This document shows positions 1-5,962 of a stretch of 6,580 bases of DNA, one piece after another. The stretch is taken from contig CAJBXX010000012.1 in assembly GCA_903959715.1 (NCBI GenBank), positions 1-6,580 of the forward strand. Reading direction: 5' to 3'. The position numbers and the translations under genes are program-made. Each line of letters starts with the position of its first letter. Positions within the stretch are counted from its first letter, which is position 1. The stretch comes from an uncultured Alphaproteobacteria bacterium. GTDB lineage: Bacteria > Pseudomonadota > Alphaproteobacteria > Rickettsiales > UBA1997. The notes under the pieces are model-generated. The model made no database searches and was not told where the DNA came from. It saw only the letters and a program-made list of their open reading frames with translations.

Positions 1-717
1 GATATCGATGATAATCAAAAAGCCACTAAATTTAAAATTGGCATCGTTCCTCAAGAGTTAATTATCGATCCGTTTTTTAATGTTTATGAAACTTTAGAAA
101 TTTATGCGGGATATTTTGGCATTCCAAAATCTCAAAGACGCACCGATGAAATCATTGAAGCTCTAGGCTTGAAAGATAAAGCAAAGGCAACTCCGAGAAG
201 TCTATCGGGTGGTATGCGTCGCCGTTTGTTGGTGGCGAAAGCGTTGGTTCACAATCCAGAAATTTTAGTGCTCGATGAGCCAACGGCGGGAGTGGATGTT
301 GAACTTCGCAATCAATTATGGAATTATGTCAAAAAACTTAATCAAAACGGCACCACGATATTGCTTACAACCCATTATCTTGAAGAGGCTGAAGAATTAT
401 GCGATGAAATTGCTATCATCAGCAAAGGCGAAGTGATTGCTTGCGATCGTAAAGAAAATTTAATGAAATTACTCTCAAGCAAAGAAATTATTGTGTCGGC
501 AAATGAAAAAATCGCGACCGATTTTGCCACCAAATTACCAAATTTAACAACAAAATTTTTAGCTCAAGATAAAATTTCAATTACCTACGATCCAGAAAAA
601 ACCGAAGTCGGGAAAATTTTGCAAATAATTTACGATGCTAAAATTAATATTAGAGATATCTCAACGCAACAGCCAGATTTGGAAGAAATTTTTAAACATC
701 TTATTGCTAAAAAATGA
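1..717 (+). CDS. ABC transporter ATP-binding protein (5' end outside window)
   Basis: This is the nucleotide-binding subunit of an ABC transporter, a cytoplasmic ATPase that powers a membrane permease. The frame is open from base 1, so the start and the Walker A motif lie upstream; 238 residues are visible. Counting from base 1, there is a Q-loop (GIVPQE, Q18), the ABC signature LSGGM (68-72), Walker B with catalytic Glu (LVLDEPTAGVD, D92-E93), a D-loop (GVD) and the switch histidine of TTHYLEEAEELCD (H125). The C-terminal part, ending LEEIFKHLI, matches the ABC-2-type subfamily (drug, polysaccharide or lipid exporters such as E. coli YadG and the NodI/CcmA-like ATPases), usually about 300 residues, so roughly 60 or more are missing. 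No permease follows: the next gene is pyrB, overlapping by ATGA. Any permease must be upstream or elsewhere. The substrate cannot be told. The ATPase identity is secure. A leucine codon (TTG) at 169 is internal and not a start. Confidence 0.95.
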   Translation, partial: DIDDNQKATKFKIGIVPQELIIDPFFNVYETLEIYAGYFGIPKSQRRTDEIIEALGLKDKAKATPRSLSGGMRRRLLVAKALVHNPEILVLDEPTAGVDVELRNQLWNYVKKLNQNGTTILLTTHYLEEAEELCDEIAIISKGEVIACDRKENLMKLLSSKEIIVSANEKIATDFATKLPNLTTKFLAQDKISITYDPEKTEVGKILQIIYDAKINIRDISTQQPDLEEIFKHLIAKK

Positions 718-1616
718 AAGATTTAATTTCAATTGATGATATAAATATCAATCAAATCGATGAAGTTCATCGCTTGGCAAATCAATATTTTCTAAATCCG
801 CAACAACATTACGATGATTTAAAAGAAAAAATTTTACTTAATTTTTTCTTTGAAAATTCAACTAGAACCAGAATGTCATTTGAAATTGCTGGGAAAAAAA
901 TGGGAGCAAAAGTTGTTAATCTTGATGTATCTTTGTCATCCTTAAAAAAAGGTGAATCAATCATTGATACCGCTCAAACAATTAACGCATTAAAGCCTGA
1001 TTTCGTAGCGATTCGTCATAATTCTAGTGGAATTATTCATACCTTAAAAAAATATTTAAATTGCTCAATAATTAATGCTGGAGACGGCACCAACGAACAT
1101 CCATCGCAAGCCCTTTTGGATTCTTTTGTTATCAAAAATCATAAAAAAACTTTACAAAATTTAAAAATTGCAATTTGTGGCGATGTTTTGCACTCTAGGG
1201 TTGCCAGGTCAAACATTAAACTTTTGGCAAAATATAATTGTGAAATTCGCGTAATTACTTCGCCAACTTTAATGCCAAAACATTATCGTCAATGGCTTAA
1301 AGAAAATTGGAATATTGAAGTTTATGAAGATTTAATTGAGGGCATTAAAAATGTTGATGTGATAATGATGTTAAGAATTCAACAAGAAAGAATGGTTGGC
1401 TCTTATGTTTCTTCACTTGCAGAATATTATAAAATTTATGGCCTAAATCATGAAAAACTTATTTACGCCAAAGATGCTTTAATTATGCATCCGGGGCCAA
1501 TAAATCGTGATGTGGAAATTTCTTCGCTACTTGCCGATGATCCAAAAAAATCTTTAATTTTAGAGCAGGTTTCAGCTGGAGTTGCGGTGCGACAAGCAAT
1601 TTTAAAATTATTATAA
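714..1616 (+). CDS. pyrB: Aspartate carbamoyltransferase catalytic subunit
   Basis: PyrB condenses carbamoyl phosphate with L-aspartate to N-carbamoyl-L-aspartate, the committed step of de novo pyrimidine synthesis, in the cytosol as a trimer. The 300 residues match the family's usual 300-315. Visible landmarks are the carbamoyl-phosphate loop FENSTRTRMSFE (S49-T50-R51-T52), the SSLKKGES loop (K79 probably the catalytic lysine supplied by a neighbouring subunit), R101, EHPSQALLD (H129, Q132), GDVLHSRVARS (R162), MLRIQQER (R221, Q223) and the HPGPINRDVEI closing loop (259-269). All expected active-site residues are present, so it should be active. LRIQQER and the Q132 site fit aspartate rather than ornithine carbamoyltransferase. 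The ATG at 714 overlaps the stop of the ABC ATPase gene (ATGA), which implies co-transcription and translational coupling. No pyrI or pyrC is adjacent in the window. No Shine-Dalgarno sequence is visible. Confidence 0.97.
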   Translation: MKDLISIDDININQIDEVHRLANQYFLNPQQHYDDLKEKILLNFFFENSTRTRMSFEIAGKKMGAKVVNLDVSLSSLKKGESIIDTAQTINALKPDFVAIRHNSSGIIHTLKKYLNCSIINAGDGTNEHPSQALLDSFVIKNHKKTLQNLKIAICGDVLHSRVARSNIKLLAKYNCEIRVITSPTLMPKHYRQWLKENWNIEVYEDLIEGIKNVDVIMMLRIQQERMVGSYVSSLAEYYKIYGLNHEKLIYAKDALIMHPGPINRDVEISSLLADDPKKSLILEQVSAGVAVRQAILKLL

Positions 1617-1639
1617 TATTTGTTTTAAAAATTATTGAA

Positions 1640-1645
1640 TATAAT
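1640..1645 (+). promoter_or_regulatory. Candidate -10 box upstream of the membrane-protein/ubiB pair
   Basis: A perfect TATAAT lies in the 77-base gap after pyrB. Transcription would start near 1652, about 40 bases before the ATG at 1694. No good -35 hexamer sits 16-18 bases upstream; a TTGTTT is present but only 14 bases away. Because the gap is very AT-rich, a chance match is possible. Confidence 0.35.
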
Positions 1646-1693
1646 AAAACATAAACTACGATTTACGAAGATTATTAAATTTATTTGCAAAAA

Positions 1694-2062
1694 ATGATTA
1701 CCCCCTTTACCTACATGAGAATAGCAATGATATATAGTTCAACGGCTTTGTCCTTGATTATATTGATGCTTGTTTTAAATATCATAACAATCGATGAAGT
1801 CCTCACTATCGTTGGTCTAGATCTAAAAAGTAACGAAGCTCAGGCTTTAAAATTGGTGATAAGTCGCATTCAAGAAATGTCAACAAATATTTTGCAAATA
1901 ATCTCGAAGCTTCTCAATCATCTACTTTCATGGGCAGGAGTCGATGTTGATTTGTCAAAAATTAAAATAAATCCCAACGGTCCTACTTCTGTTGTTGATC
2001 CAAGTGTGGTCAATGAAAGTGGTGCCGGAAATAATCTTAATAATTCGCCCCCGCAAAAATAA
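1694..2062 (+). CDS. Unrecognised small single-span membrane protein
   Basis: I do not recognise this 122-residue protein. From the ATG at 1694 it has a short N-terminus (MITPFTYMRIAM), one strongly hydrophobic segment at about residues 13-32 (SSTALSLIILMLVLNIITI), a probable amphipathic helical region at about 45-82 (KLVISRIQEMSTNILQIISK, then LLNHLLSWAG), and a polar tail of about 40 residues rich in Asn, Pro, Ser and Gly, with no Cys. It is probably anchored in the inner membrane, though which side the tail faces is unclear. The stop is 8 bases before the GTG of ubiB, so the two are very likely co-transcribed. A TTG at 1685 would add three residues, and an ATG at 1715 would remove seven; none has a Shine-Dalgarno sequence. 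The ORF is clean, its codon bias resembles its neighbours, and the hydrophobic-amphipathic-polar layout suggests a real gene. A role with UbiB is only inference from position. Confidence 0.7.
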   Translation: MITPFTYMRIAMIYSSTALSLIILMLVLNIITIDEVLTIVGLDLKSNEAQALKLVISRIQEMSTNILQIISKLLNHLLSWAGVDVDLSKIKINPNGPTSVVDPSVVNESGAGNNLNNSPPQK

Positions 2063-2070
2063 TTTATTTA

Positions 2071-3363
2071 GTGTTTTTATCATTTATAAATCTAATAAGG
2101 CTAATTTTTATTTTAATCCTAATAGCACCGCTATTTGTCTTTAATAAAGAAAAAGCAATTTATTTTTTCTTTAATTGGGCTGGCCCATCTTTTGTAAAAC
2201 TTGGTCAATTATTATCGGTTAGAGCTGATTTAGTTGGTAAAGAAATAGCTCTCACTTTAACTAAGTTTCAAGATTGCATTCCGCCTTTTTCACAAAAAAA
2301 AGTTTTAAATATTTTGCATCAAGAATTTGGTGATGATTTTAATAAAATTTTTAAAGAATTTGATTTCACTTCGGTTGCCTCGGCTTCGATTGCTCAAGTT
2401 CACAAAGCAAAATTAAATAATAATTTAGCGGTCGCCGTAAAAATTCTGCGACCTAATATTCGCAAAACAATGATGCGCGATATTTCTACTTTAAAATTAT
2501 TAACAAAAATTTGCTATTTTTTTTCAAAATTTTTAGCAAAAACTTTTAAAGATATCGCAGATTTACTTGAGCAAACTGCAAAATACGAGCTCGATTTACT
2601 TCACGAGGGAGCAAATGGCTCTAAGTTGCGTGACGATATGAAGGGTGCCAAAGGATTTTATGTTCCGCAAATTTTTTGGCAACATTCTTCAACAAAAATT
2701 TTAGTAATCGAATGGATTGACGGCATTGCCTTTTCCAACTCTCAAGCTATAGCACAAAGCAAATTTGATAAAAAAATCTTAGCCGAAAATTTGGTTTTGA
2801 GTTATTTTCGTCAAGTTTATATTCATGGTTTTTTTCACGCCGATATGCATCCCGGAAATCTTTTTTTACAAAGTAATGGCGATATTGCGGTGGTTGATTT
2901 TGGCATTATGGGTAAGATTGATAAAAAAACTCGAATCGCCGTTGCCGAGGTTCTAATTGGTTTTTTACATCGTGATTACGAAAAGGTAGCCAAAATACAT
3001 ATCGATGTCGGCTTCGTTCCAAAAGATACTAATGTTGATGATTTGGCGTTGTCTTGTCGTAAAATTGGCGAAATGATTGTCGGAGTTGATGTTAAAGATA
3101 TTTCAATTGCTAAATTATTAACGGGATTAATTGATTTATCGCGTAATTATAAAATGGAAACCAAGCCCGAACTTTTACTTTTGCAAAAAACTTTATTGCT
3201 GGTTGAGGGCGTTGGTGTCTCACTCGACCCCGATTTAAATATTTGGGATTTAGCGCGTCCTTGGGTCAAAGAATGGGCAAAAACTAATATTGGTTTTGAT
3301 GCTAAAATTCGCGATAATATTTTGGATATTTTGCAAATAGTAAAAAATTTTCTTAATAAGTAA
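2071..3363 (+). CDS. ubiB: UbiB-family atypical kinase/ATPase for ubiquinone biosynthesis
   Basis: UbiB is an ABC1/ADCK/COQ8-family protein-kinase-like ATPase needed for ubiquinone synthesis. It acts at the inner membrane, probably supporting the Ubi enzymes or handling isoprenoid lipid intermediates. In order: an N-terminal hydrophobic stretch (about 5-24), the family-defining KxGQ motif in FVKLGQLLSVRADL (K43, Q46), the Ala-rich nucleotide loop ASASIAQVH (103-111), the lysine of AVKILRP (K124), the ExD pair (E173, D175), the catalytic loop HADMHPGNLF (D258, N263) and the metal-binding DFG (276-278). All signature residues are kept. At 430 residues it is shorter than the well-known E. coli protein (about 546), and it ends in NFLNK without the usual pair of C-terminal membrane helices. 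The GTG start at 2071 is the first usable start after an in-frame stop at 2041 and gives a normal family N-terminus. No Shine-Dalgarno sequence is visible, so translation is probably coupled to the membrane-protein gene 8 bases upstream. Confidence 0.93.
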   Translation: MFLSFINLIRLIFILILIAPLFVFNKEKAIYFFFNWAGPSFVKLGQLLSVRADLVGKEIALTLTKFQDCIPPFSQKKVLNILHQEFGDDFNKIFKEFDFTSVASASIAQVHKAKLNNNLAVAVKILRPNIRKTMMRDISTLKLLTKICYFFSKFLAKTFKDIADLLEQTAKYELDLLHEGANGSKLRDDMKGAKGFYVPQIFWQHSSTKILVIEWIDGIAFSNSQAIAQSKFDKKILAENLVLSYFRQVYIHGFFHADMHPGNLFLQSNGDIAVVDFGIMGKIDKKTRIAVAEVLIGFLHRDYEKVAKIHIDVGFVPKDTNVDDLALSCRKIGEMIVGVDVKDISIAKLLTGLIDLSRNYKMETKPELLLLQKTLLLVEGVGVSLDPDLNIWDLARPWVKEWAKTNIGFDAKIRDNILDILQIVKNFLNK

Positions 3364-3401
3364 ATCTTATCAAAAACAAAAAAATAATAAGATTTACTTA
3401 T
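3356..3401. terminator. 15-bp inverted repeat between convergent genes, probable terminator
   Basis: The arms at 3356-3370 (ATAAGTAAATCTTAT) and 3387-3401 are perfect reverse complements, with a 16-base A-rich loop. The left arm contains the last codons and stop of ubiB. The repeat lies between ubiB (+) and the putative lipoprotein gene (-), where a shared terminator is expected. No T-run follows the stem on the + strand; read on the - strand, the loop itself is T-rich. The hairpin is certain; terminator function is inferred. Confidence 0.55.
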
Positions 3402-3412
3402 GATGAATTAAA

Positions 3413-3706
3413 TTAAAATCCAAACCAAGTATCCTCATCGGCATAGGTATAAGGCTGTCCCGCACGAACTAAAATATATTTCTTTTTAAACATTGTTTGA
3501 GCAATAAAAACTCTATCACCAAGACCATAACACCCGCCAAAAATTTTATAAATTTCATCTTCGGTTAAATTGGCTCTGTAAGTAAAGGGCAGGTCGTATA
3601 AGCGATTCGCTTCATCGGTATATTTTTGTTCAATATTGCACATTCCCGTGCAAGAAAATAAAAATAAAAGTGAAAATATTATTAAAAAATTATTCTTTAA
3701 AACCAT
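3413..3706 (-). CDS. Small putative lipoprotein, unknown function
   Basis: This 97-residue protein is not recognised. It begins with a lipoprotein-type signal: basic MVLKNN, a hydrophobic core FLIIFSLLFLF and a lipobox-like LFSC, with C19 as the predicted lipidated residue (Phe at the -2 position is slightly atypical). The mature part of about 79 residues is polar and aromatic-rich, with Cys at 23 and 59 and an end rich in Tyr, Asp and Trp (YTYADEDTWFGF). It should be exported and anchored to a membrane. I chose the ATG at 3706 because it gives a compact signal peptide; a GTG at 3718 would add four residues. With the ATG it overlaps the end of ubiE by 17 bases in another frame, so it is probably the second gene of a ubiE transcript and translationally coupled. 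There is no evidence that it acts in ubiquinone synthesis. Confidence 0.75.
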   Translation of the reverse strand: MVLKNNFLIIFSLLFLFSCTGMCNIEQKYTDEANRLYDLPFTYRANLTEDEIYKIFGGCYGLGDRVFIAQTMFKKKYILVRAGQPYTYADEDTWFGF

Positions 3707-4445
3707 AGTGAATCGCACAAGCTCCGAATGTTAAATTTTGATAGCCAGCCCTAGAAAAACCAGCATTCTCGATGAGTTTTTTAAAAGATTTTTGATCAGG
3801 AAATTTACGAATACTTTCAACTAAATATTGATAAGAATCGTGATCTTTAAGAACGGCTTCTCCAATTTTAGGAATTATTTTAAAAGAATAAATATCGTAA
3901 ATTTTTTGTAAAAAAATGTCTTCGACTTTAGAAAACTCAAGGCAAATAAATTTTCCGCCTTTTTTTAAAACTCGATAGGCTTCCGACAAACCATTGTCGA
4001 TATTAGTAAAATTGCGAATACCAAAAGCGATCGTAAAAATATCGAAAGAATTATCGGCAAAATTTAATTTTTCACCATCACCTTCAGCAAAATTCAAATG
4101 TGAAAATAGATTCATATCAACCGCCCGCGATCTGCCAACCTCTAGCATTTGTGGATTAATGTCGACCACTTCAATTTGATAATTAAAATTTTTTTCTTGA
4201 GCTTTTTTGGCAATACGAAAAGCGATATCTCCAGTTCCGCCAGCGACATCAAGAATTTTAATATTGTCAAAAAAATCAATATGATTTATCATATTATTTT
4301 TCCAAAGTCGATGAGTGCCGACGCTCATTAAATCGTTCATCAAATCATATTTTTTAGCAACATTTGAAAAAATGTTTTTAACTAAATTAGATTTTTGATC
4401 GCGTTCGACTTCTTTAAAACCAAAATGAGTTTTGTTATTTTCCAT
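3690..4445 (-). CDS. ubiE: Ubiquinone/menaquinone C-methyltransferase UbiE
   Basis: UbiE is the SAM-dependent C-methyltransferase that methylates the benzoquinol ring during ubiquinone synthesis (and demethylmenaquinol in menaquinone producers), acting at the cytosolic face of the membrane. Its 251 residues match the family. The N-terminal family motif THFGFKEV (6-13) is followed by VAKKYDLMNDLMSVGTHRLW (29-48), the SAM-binding loop ILDVAGGTGDIA (64-75), an acidic motif VVDINPQML (93-101), GIRNF (142-146), the CLEF strand (168-171), YQYLVESIRKFPDQ (205-218) and the C-terminal GACAIHYGFK. With UbiB nearby and no menaquinone genes visible, a ubiquinone role is likely. The ATG at 4443-4445 is forced by the conserved N-terminus, since the next Met is residue 36. 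It shares two bases with the divergent queA start. No Shine-Dalgarno sequence is visible, so its promoter must lie inside queA or the transcript is nearly leaderless. The putative lipoprotein gene follows with a 17-base overlap. Confidence 0.97.
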   Translation of the reverse strand: MENNKTHFGFKEVERDQKSNLVKNIFSNVAKKYDLMNDLMSVGTHRLWKNNMINHIDFFDNIKILDVAGGTGDIAFRIAKKAQEKNFNYQIEVVDINPQMLEVGRSRAVDMNLFSHLNFAEGDGEKLNFADNSFDIFTIAFGIRNFTNIDNGLSEAYRVLKKGGKFICLEFSKVEDIFLQKIYDIYSFKIIPKIGEAVLKDHDSYQYLVESIRKFPDQKSFKKLIENAGFSRAGYQNLTFGACAIHYGFKE

Positions 4446-4446
4446 G
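4443..4446. other. Shared CATG: overlapping divergent start codons of ubiE and queA
   Basis: The palindrome CATG carries both starts: ATG at 4444-4446 on the + strand for queA, and ATG at 4445-4443 on the - strand for ubiE. There is therefore no non-coding space between two divergent genes, and any promoter or ribosome-binding site of either gene lies inside the coding region of the other. Both N-termini match their families, which makes other starts unlikely. Confidence 0.85.
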
Positions 4447-5496
4447 TTTAAGACCGCAGATTTTAATTTTAATTTACCAGAAAGTTTAATTGCTCAAGAG
4501 CCCTTGATAGACAAAGAGCAAACCCCGATGTTAGTTTTTCAAAATAATCAAATATTTGATAAAAAAATCAATGATTTAATCGATTTTTTTGATAAGGGCG
4601 ATGTAATGATATTTAATCAAGTTAAGGTAATCAAGGCAAAATTGACCGGCAAAATTTCTCGCAATTCGGCATCGATTCATTTTAATCTTGATCAAGAAGT
4701 AAATGGGCTATGGAGTGCTTTGTGTCGCCCCGCCAAGAAGGTTGGTATTGGCGATAAAATCATAATCGCTAATGATTTTTATTGCGAAATTATTGAAAAA
4801 GATAATGAGGGATTTATTAAAATAAAATTTAATTGCGATGAAATTGAATTGGTCTCAAAGCTTGAAAAATATGGCTCAATTCCGCTTCCACCTTATATTA
4901 AACGCGATGAAAATGATAAAAAAACTCCACATAATGATCAAAAAAATTATCAAACAATTTATGCTAAAAACGGCGTCGCCGTTGCCGCGCCGACGGCTGG
5001 TTTGCATTTTAATCAAAATATTTTTGATAAAATTAAAGCCAAAAAAATTGAATGCGTTTTTCTAACTTTAAATGTTGGGGCGGGAACTTTTTTGCCAGTG
5101 CGCGTTGATAATTTACAAGATCACAAAATGCATAGTGAAAAATTTTTTCTATCAAAAGAAAATTGTGAAATCATTAATAAAGCTAAAAAAAATGGTAAAA
5201 AAATTATTGCGGTAGGCACCACATCTTTGAGAGCGATCGAGTCCAGCGTTGATGCCAATGGCATTTTGCAACCGCAAAATCGCTCCACTGAAATTTTTAT
5301 TTATCCACCTTATAATTTTAAGATTATTGATATTTTAATGACAAATTTTCATCTTCCAAAATCAACTTTATTTATGTTGGTTTGTGCGTTTGTTGGTTAT
5401 GAAAATGCCTTTAAAATTTACAACCATGCCATTCAAGAACAATATCGTTTTTATTCCTACGGCGATAGTTCTTTATTATTTAAAAATCAAAATTAA
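4444..5496 (+). CDS. queA: S-adenosylmethionine:tRNA ribosyltransferase-isomerase
   Basis: QueA transfers and isomerises the ribosyl part of SAM onto 7-aminomethyl-7-deazaguanine at the tRNA wobble position, giving epoxyqueuosine, the penultimate step of queuosine synthesis. From the ATG at 4444 it has 350 residues, the normal length. Family motifs in order are DFNFNLPESLIAQEP (6-20), GDVMIFN (52-58), GLWSALCRPAKK (88-99), YGSIPLPPYIKR (143-154), YQTIYA with VAAPTAGLHF (169-189), VGAGTFLPVRVD (211-222), HKMHSE (227-232), GTTSLRAIES (258-267), LMTNFHLPKSTLFMLVCAFVG (298-318) and YRFYSYGDSSLLF (334-346). Two usually conserved spots differ: the FN[DN]T[RK]V region reads FNQVKV (58-62), and LHVGAGTF reads LNVGAGTF (N210). 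The frame is otherwise intact. A TTG at 4432 would add four non-conserved residues and is rejected. An unknown small gene follows 7 bases after the stop. Confidence 0.96.
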   Translation: MFKTADFNFNLPESLIAQEPLIDKEQTPMLVFQNNQIFDKKINDLIDFFDKGDVMIFNQVKVIKAKLTGKISRNSASIHFNLDQEVNGLWSALCRPAKKVGIGDKIIIANDFYCEIIEKDNEGFIKIKFNCDEIELVSKLEKYGSIPLPPYIKRDENDKKTPHNDQKNYQTIYAKNGVAVAAPTAGLHFNQNIFDKIKAKKIECVFLTLNVGAGTFLPVRVDNLQDHKMHSEKFFLSKENCEIINKAKKNGKKIIAVGTTSLRAIESSVDANGILQPQNRSTEIFIYPPYNFKIIDILMTNFHLPKSTLFMLVCAFVGYENAFKIYNHAIQEQYRFYSYGDSSLLFKNQN

Positions 5497-5503
5497 TCAA
5501 TTT

Positions 5504-5818
5504 ATGCAAGATAATCCAGCTGAAAAAAGTGGCAATTTTTTGTCAATAAGCACGGTAAGCCAATCAATTGATTCATTGCAAATTGATCAGTCGGAAACCC
5601 CGCAAAATTTTGAAGACCATTCTCAACTTAAAGAGATACCAAAATTTACTTCGGAGTTAAAAAATAAAGAAATTATAAAACCGCAAACATCATTTTCTTC
5701 GGTGGGGGGAGTCAAGAGAGATTTTCAGAAGCTTCAAGTTCCTCAAGCTAAGGCTGATTTTGATTCGAAGGGAGCTTTCGGTCGTAAAATTCAAAAAACA
5801 GAAGAGGGTAGACAATAA
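5504..5818 (+). CDS. Hypothetical small hydrophilic, probably disordered protein
   Basis: I do not recognise this 104-residue protein. It is polar throughout and rich in Ser, Gln, Lys, Glu and Asp, with no Cys, Trp or Tyr, no signal peptide and no membrane segment, so it is probably largely disordered. The first half is Ser/Gln/Asp-rich (SISTVSQSIDSLQIDQSETP, 14-33). The second half is more basic, with SSVGGVKRDFQKLQVPQAKA (65-84) and a C-terminus of GRKIQKTEEGRQ. The frame stays open further upstream, but that part overlaps queA in another frame and is a shadow, so the ATG at 5504, 7 bases after the queA stop, is the sensible start. It is probably co-transcribed with queA, and no promoter of its own is evident. 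There is no Shine-Dalgarno sequence. With no recognised domain, it might be a fast-evolving lineage-specific gene or, less likely, a chance ORF. Confidence 0.6.
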   Translation: MQDNPAEKSGNFLSISTVSQSIDSLQIDQSETPQNFEDHSQLKEIPKFTSELKNKEIIKPQTSFSSVGGVKRDFQKLQVPQAKADFDSKGAFGRKIQKTEEGRQ

Positions 5819-5893
5819 AGCGATTTTGTAAAATGTAGGTTTTTTATAGGGCTAGGGTGAGAGGTTTTTAGTCTAAAAATTAAATAATTGATC

Positions 5894-5929
5894 AAAAAAA
5901 CAACCAAATTTGCCGAAACAAATTTGGTT
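5894..5929 (-). terminator. Intrinsic terminator of rpmB
   Basis: The arms AACCAAATTTG (5902-5912) and CAAATTTGGTT (5919-5929) form a perfect 11-bp stem with a 6-base loop. On the - strand the stem is followed, after one G, by seven T (5900-5894), the classic Rho-independent layout, about 33 bases after the rpmB stop. On the + strand the stem is followed by an A-rich tract, so it should not stop transcripts coming from queA. The rest of the gap from 5819 to 5893 holds no clear hairpin. Confidence 0.85.
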
Positions 5930-5962
5930 AATTAAAAAAACTATAATCTAAAAAAATAAAAG

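Noticed and set aside
1617..1684. Terminator after pyrB
   Set aside because: The gap is A/T-rich with only weak partial repeats; no stem followed by a T-run was found.
3994..4331. Two + strand ORFs (3994-4179 and 4149-4331) opposite ubiE
   Set aside because: They are antisense shadows of the well-conserved ubiE coding region, have no family motifs and no start signals.
4432..4443. Upstream TTG start for queA
   Set aside because: The added residues MLFS are not part of the conserved QueA N-terminus, which begins at the ATG at 4444.
4838..5065. Second + frame ORF inside queA
   Set aside because: It lies fully inside queA, whose motifs run through the same bases; the product is a Lys/Ile-rich low-complexity shadow.
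5384..5503. N-terminal extension of the small gene after queA
   Set aside because: This part overlaps conserved queA codons in another frame; the ATG at 5504 just after the queA stop is more reasonable.
5838..5864. G-rich stretch (GG, GGG, GGG, GG runs) between the small gene and rpmB, a possible two-tier G-quadruplex
   Set aside because: The runs are short with uneven loops and no clear context; it could easily be chance, though it stands out in AT-rich DNA.
5868..5881. TTTTTAG-T-CTAAAAA near-palindrome as a terminator for queA and the small gene
   Set aside because: It can form only a five-bp A/T stem with a small loop and no following T-run, so it is too weak to call.
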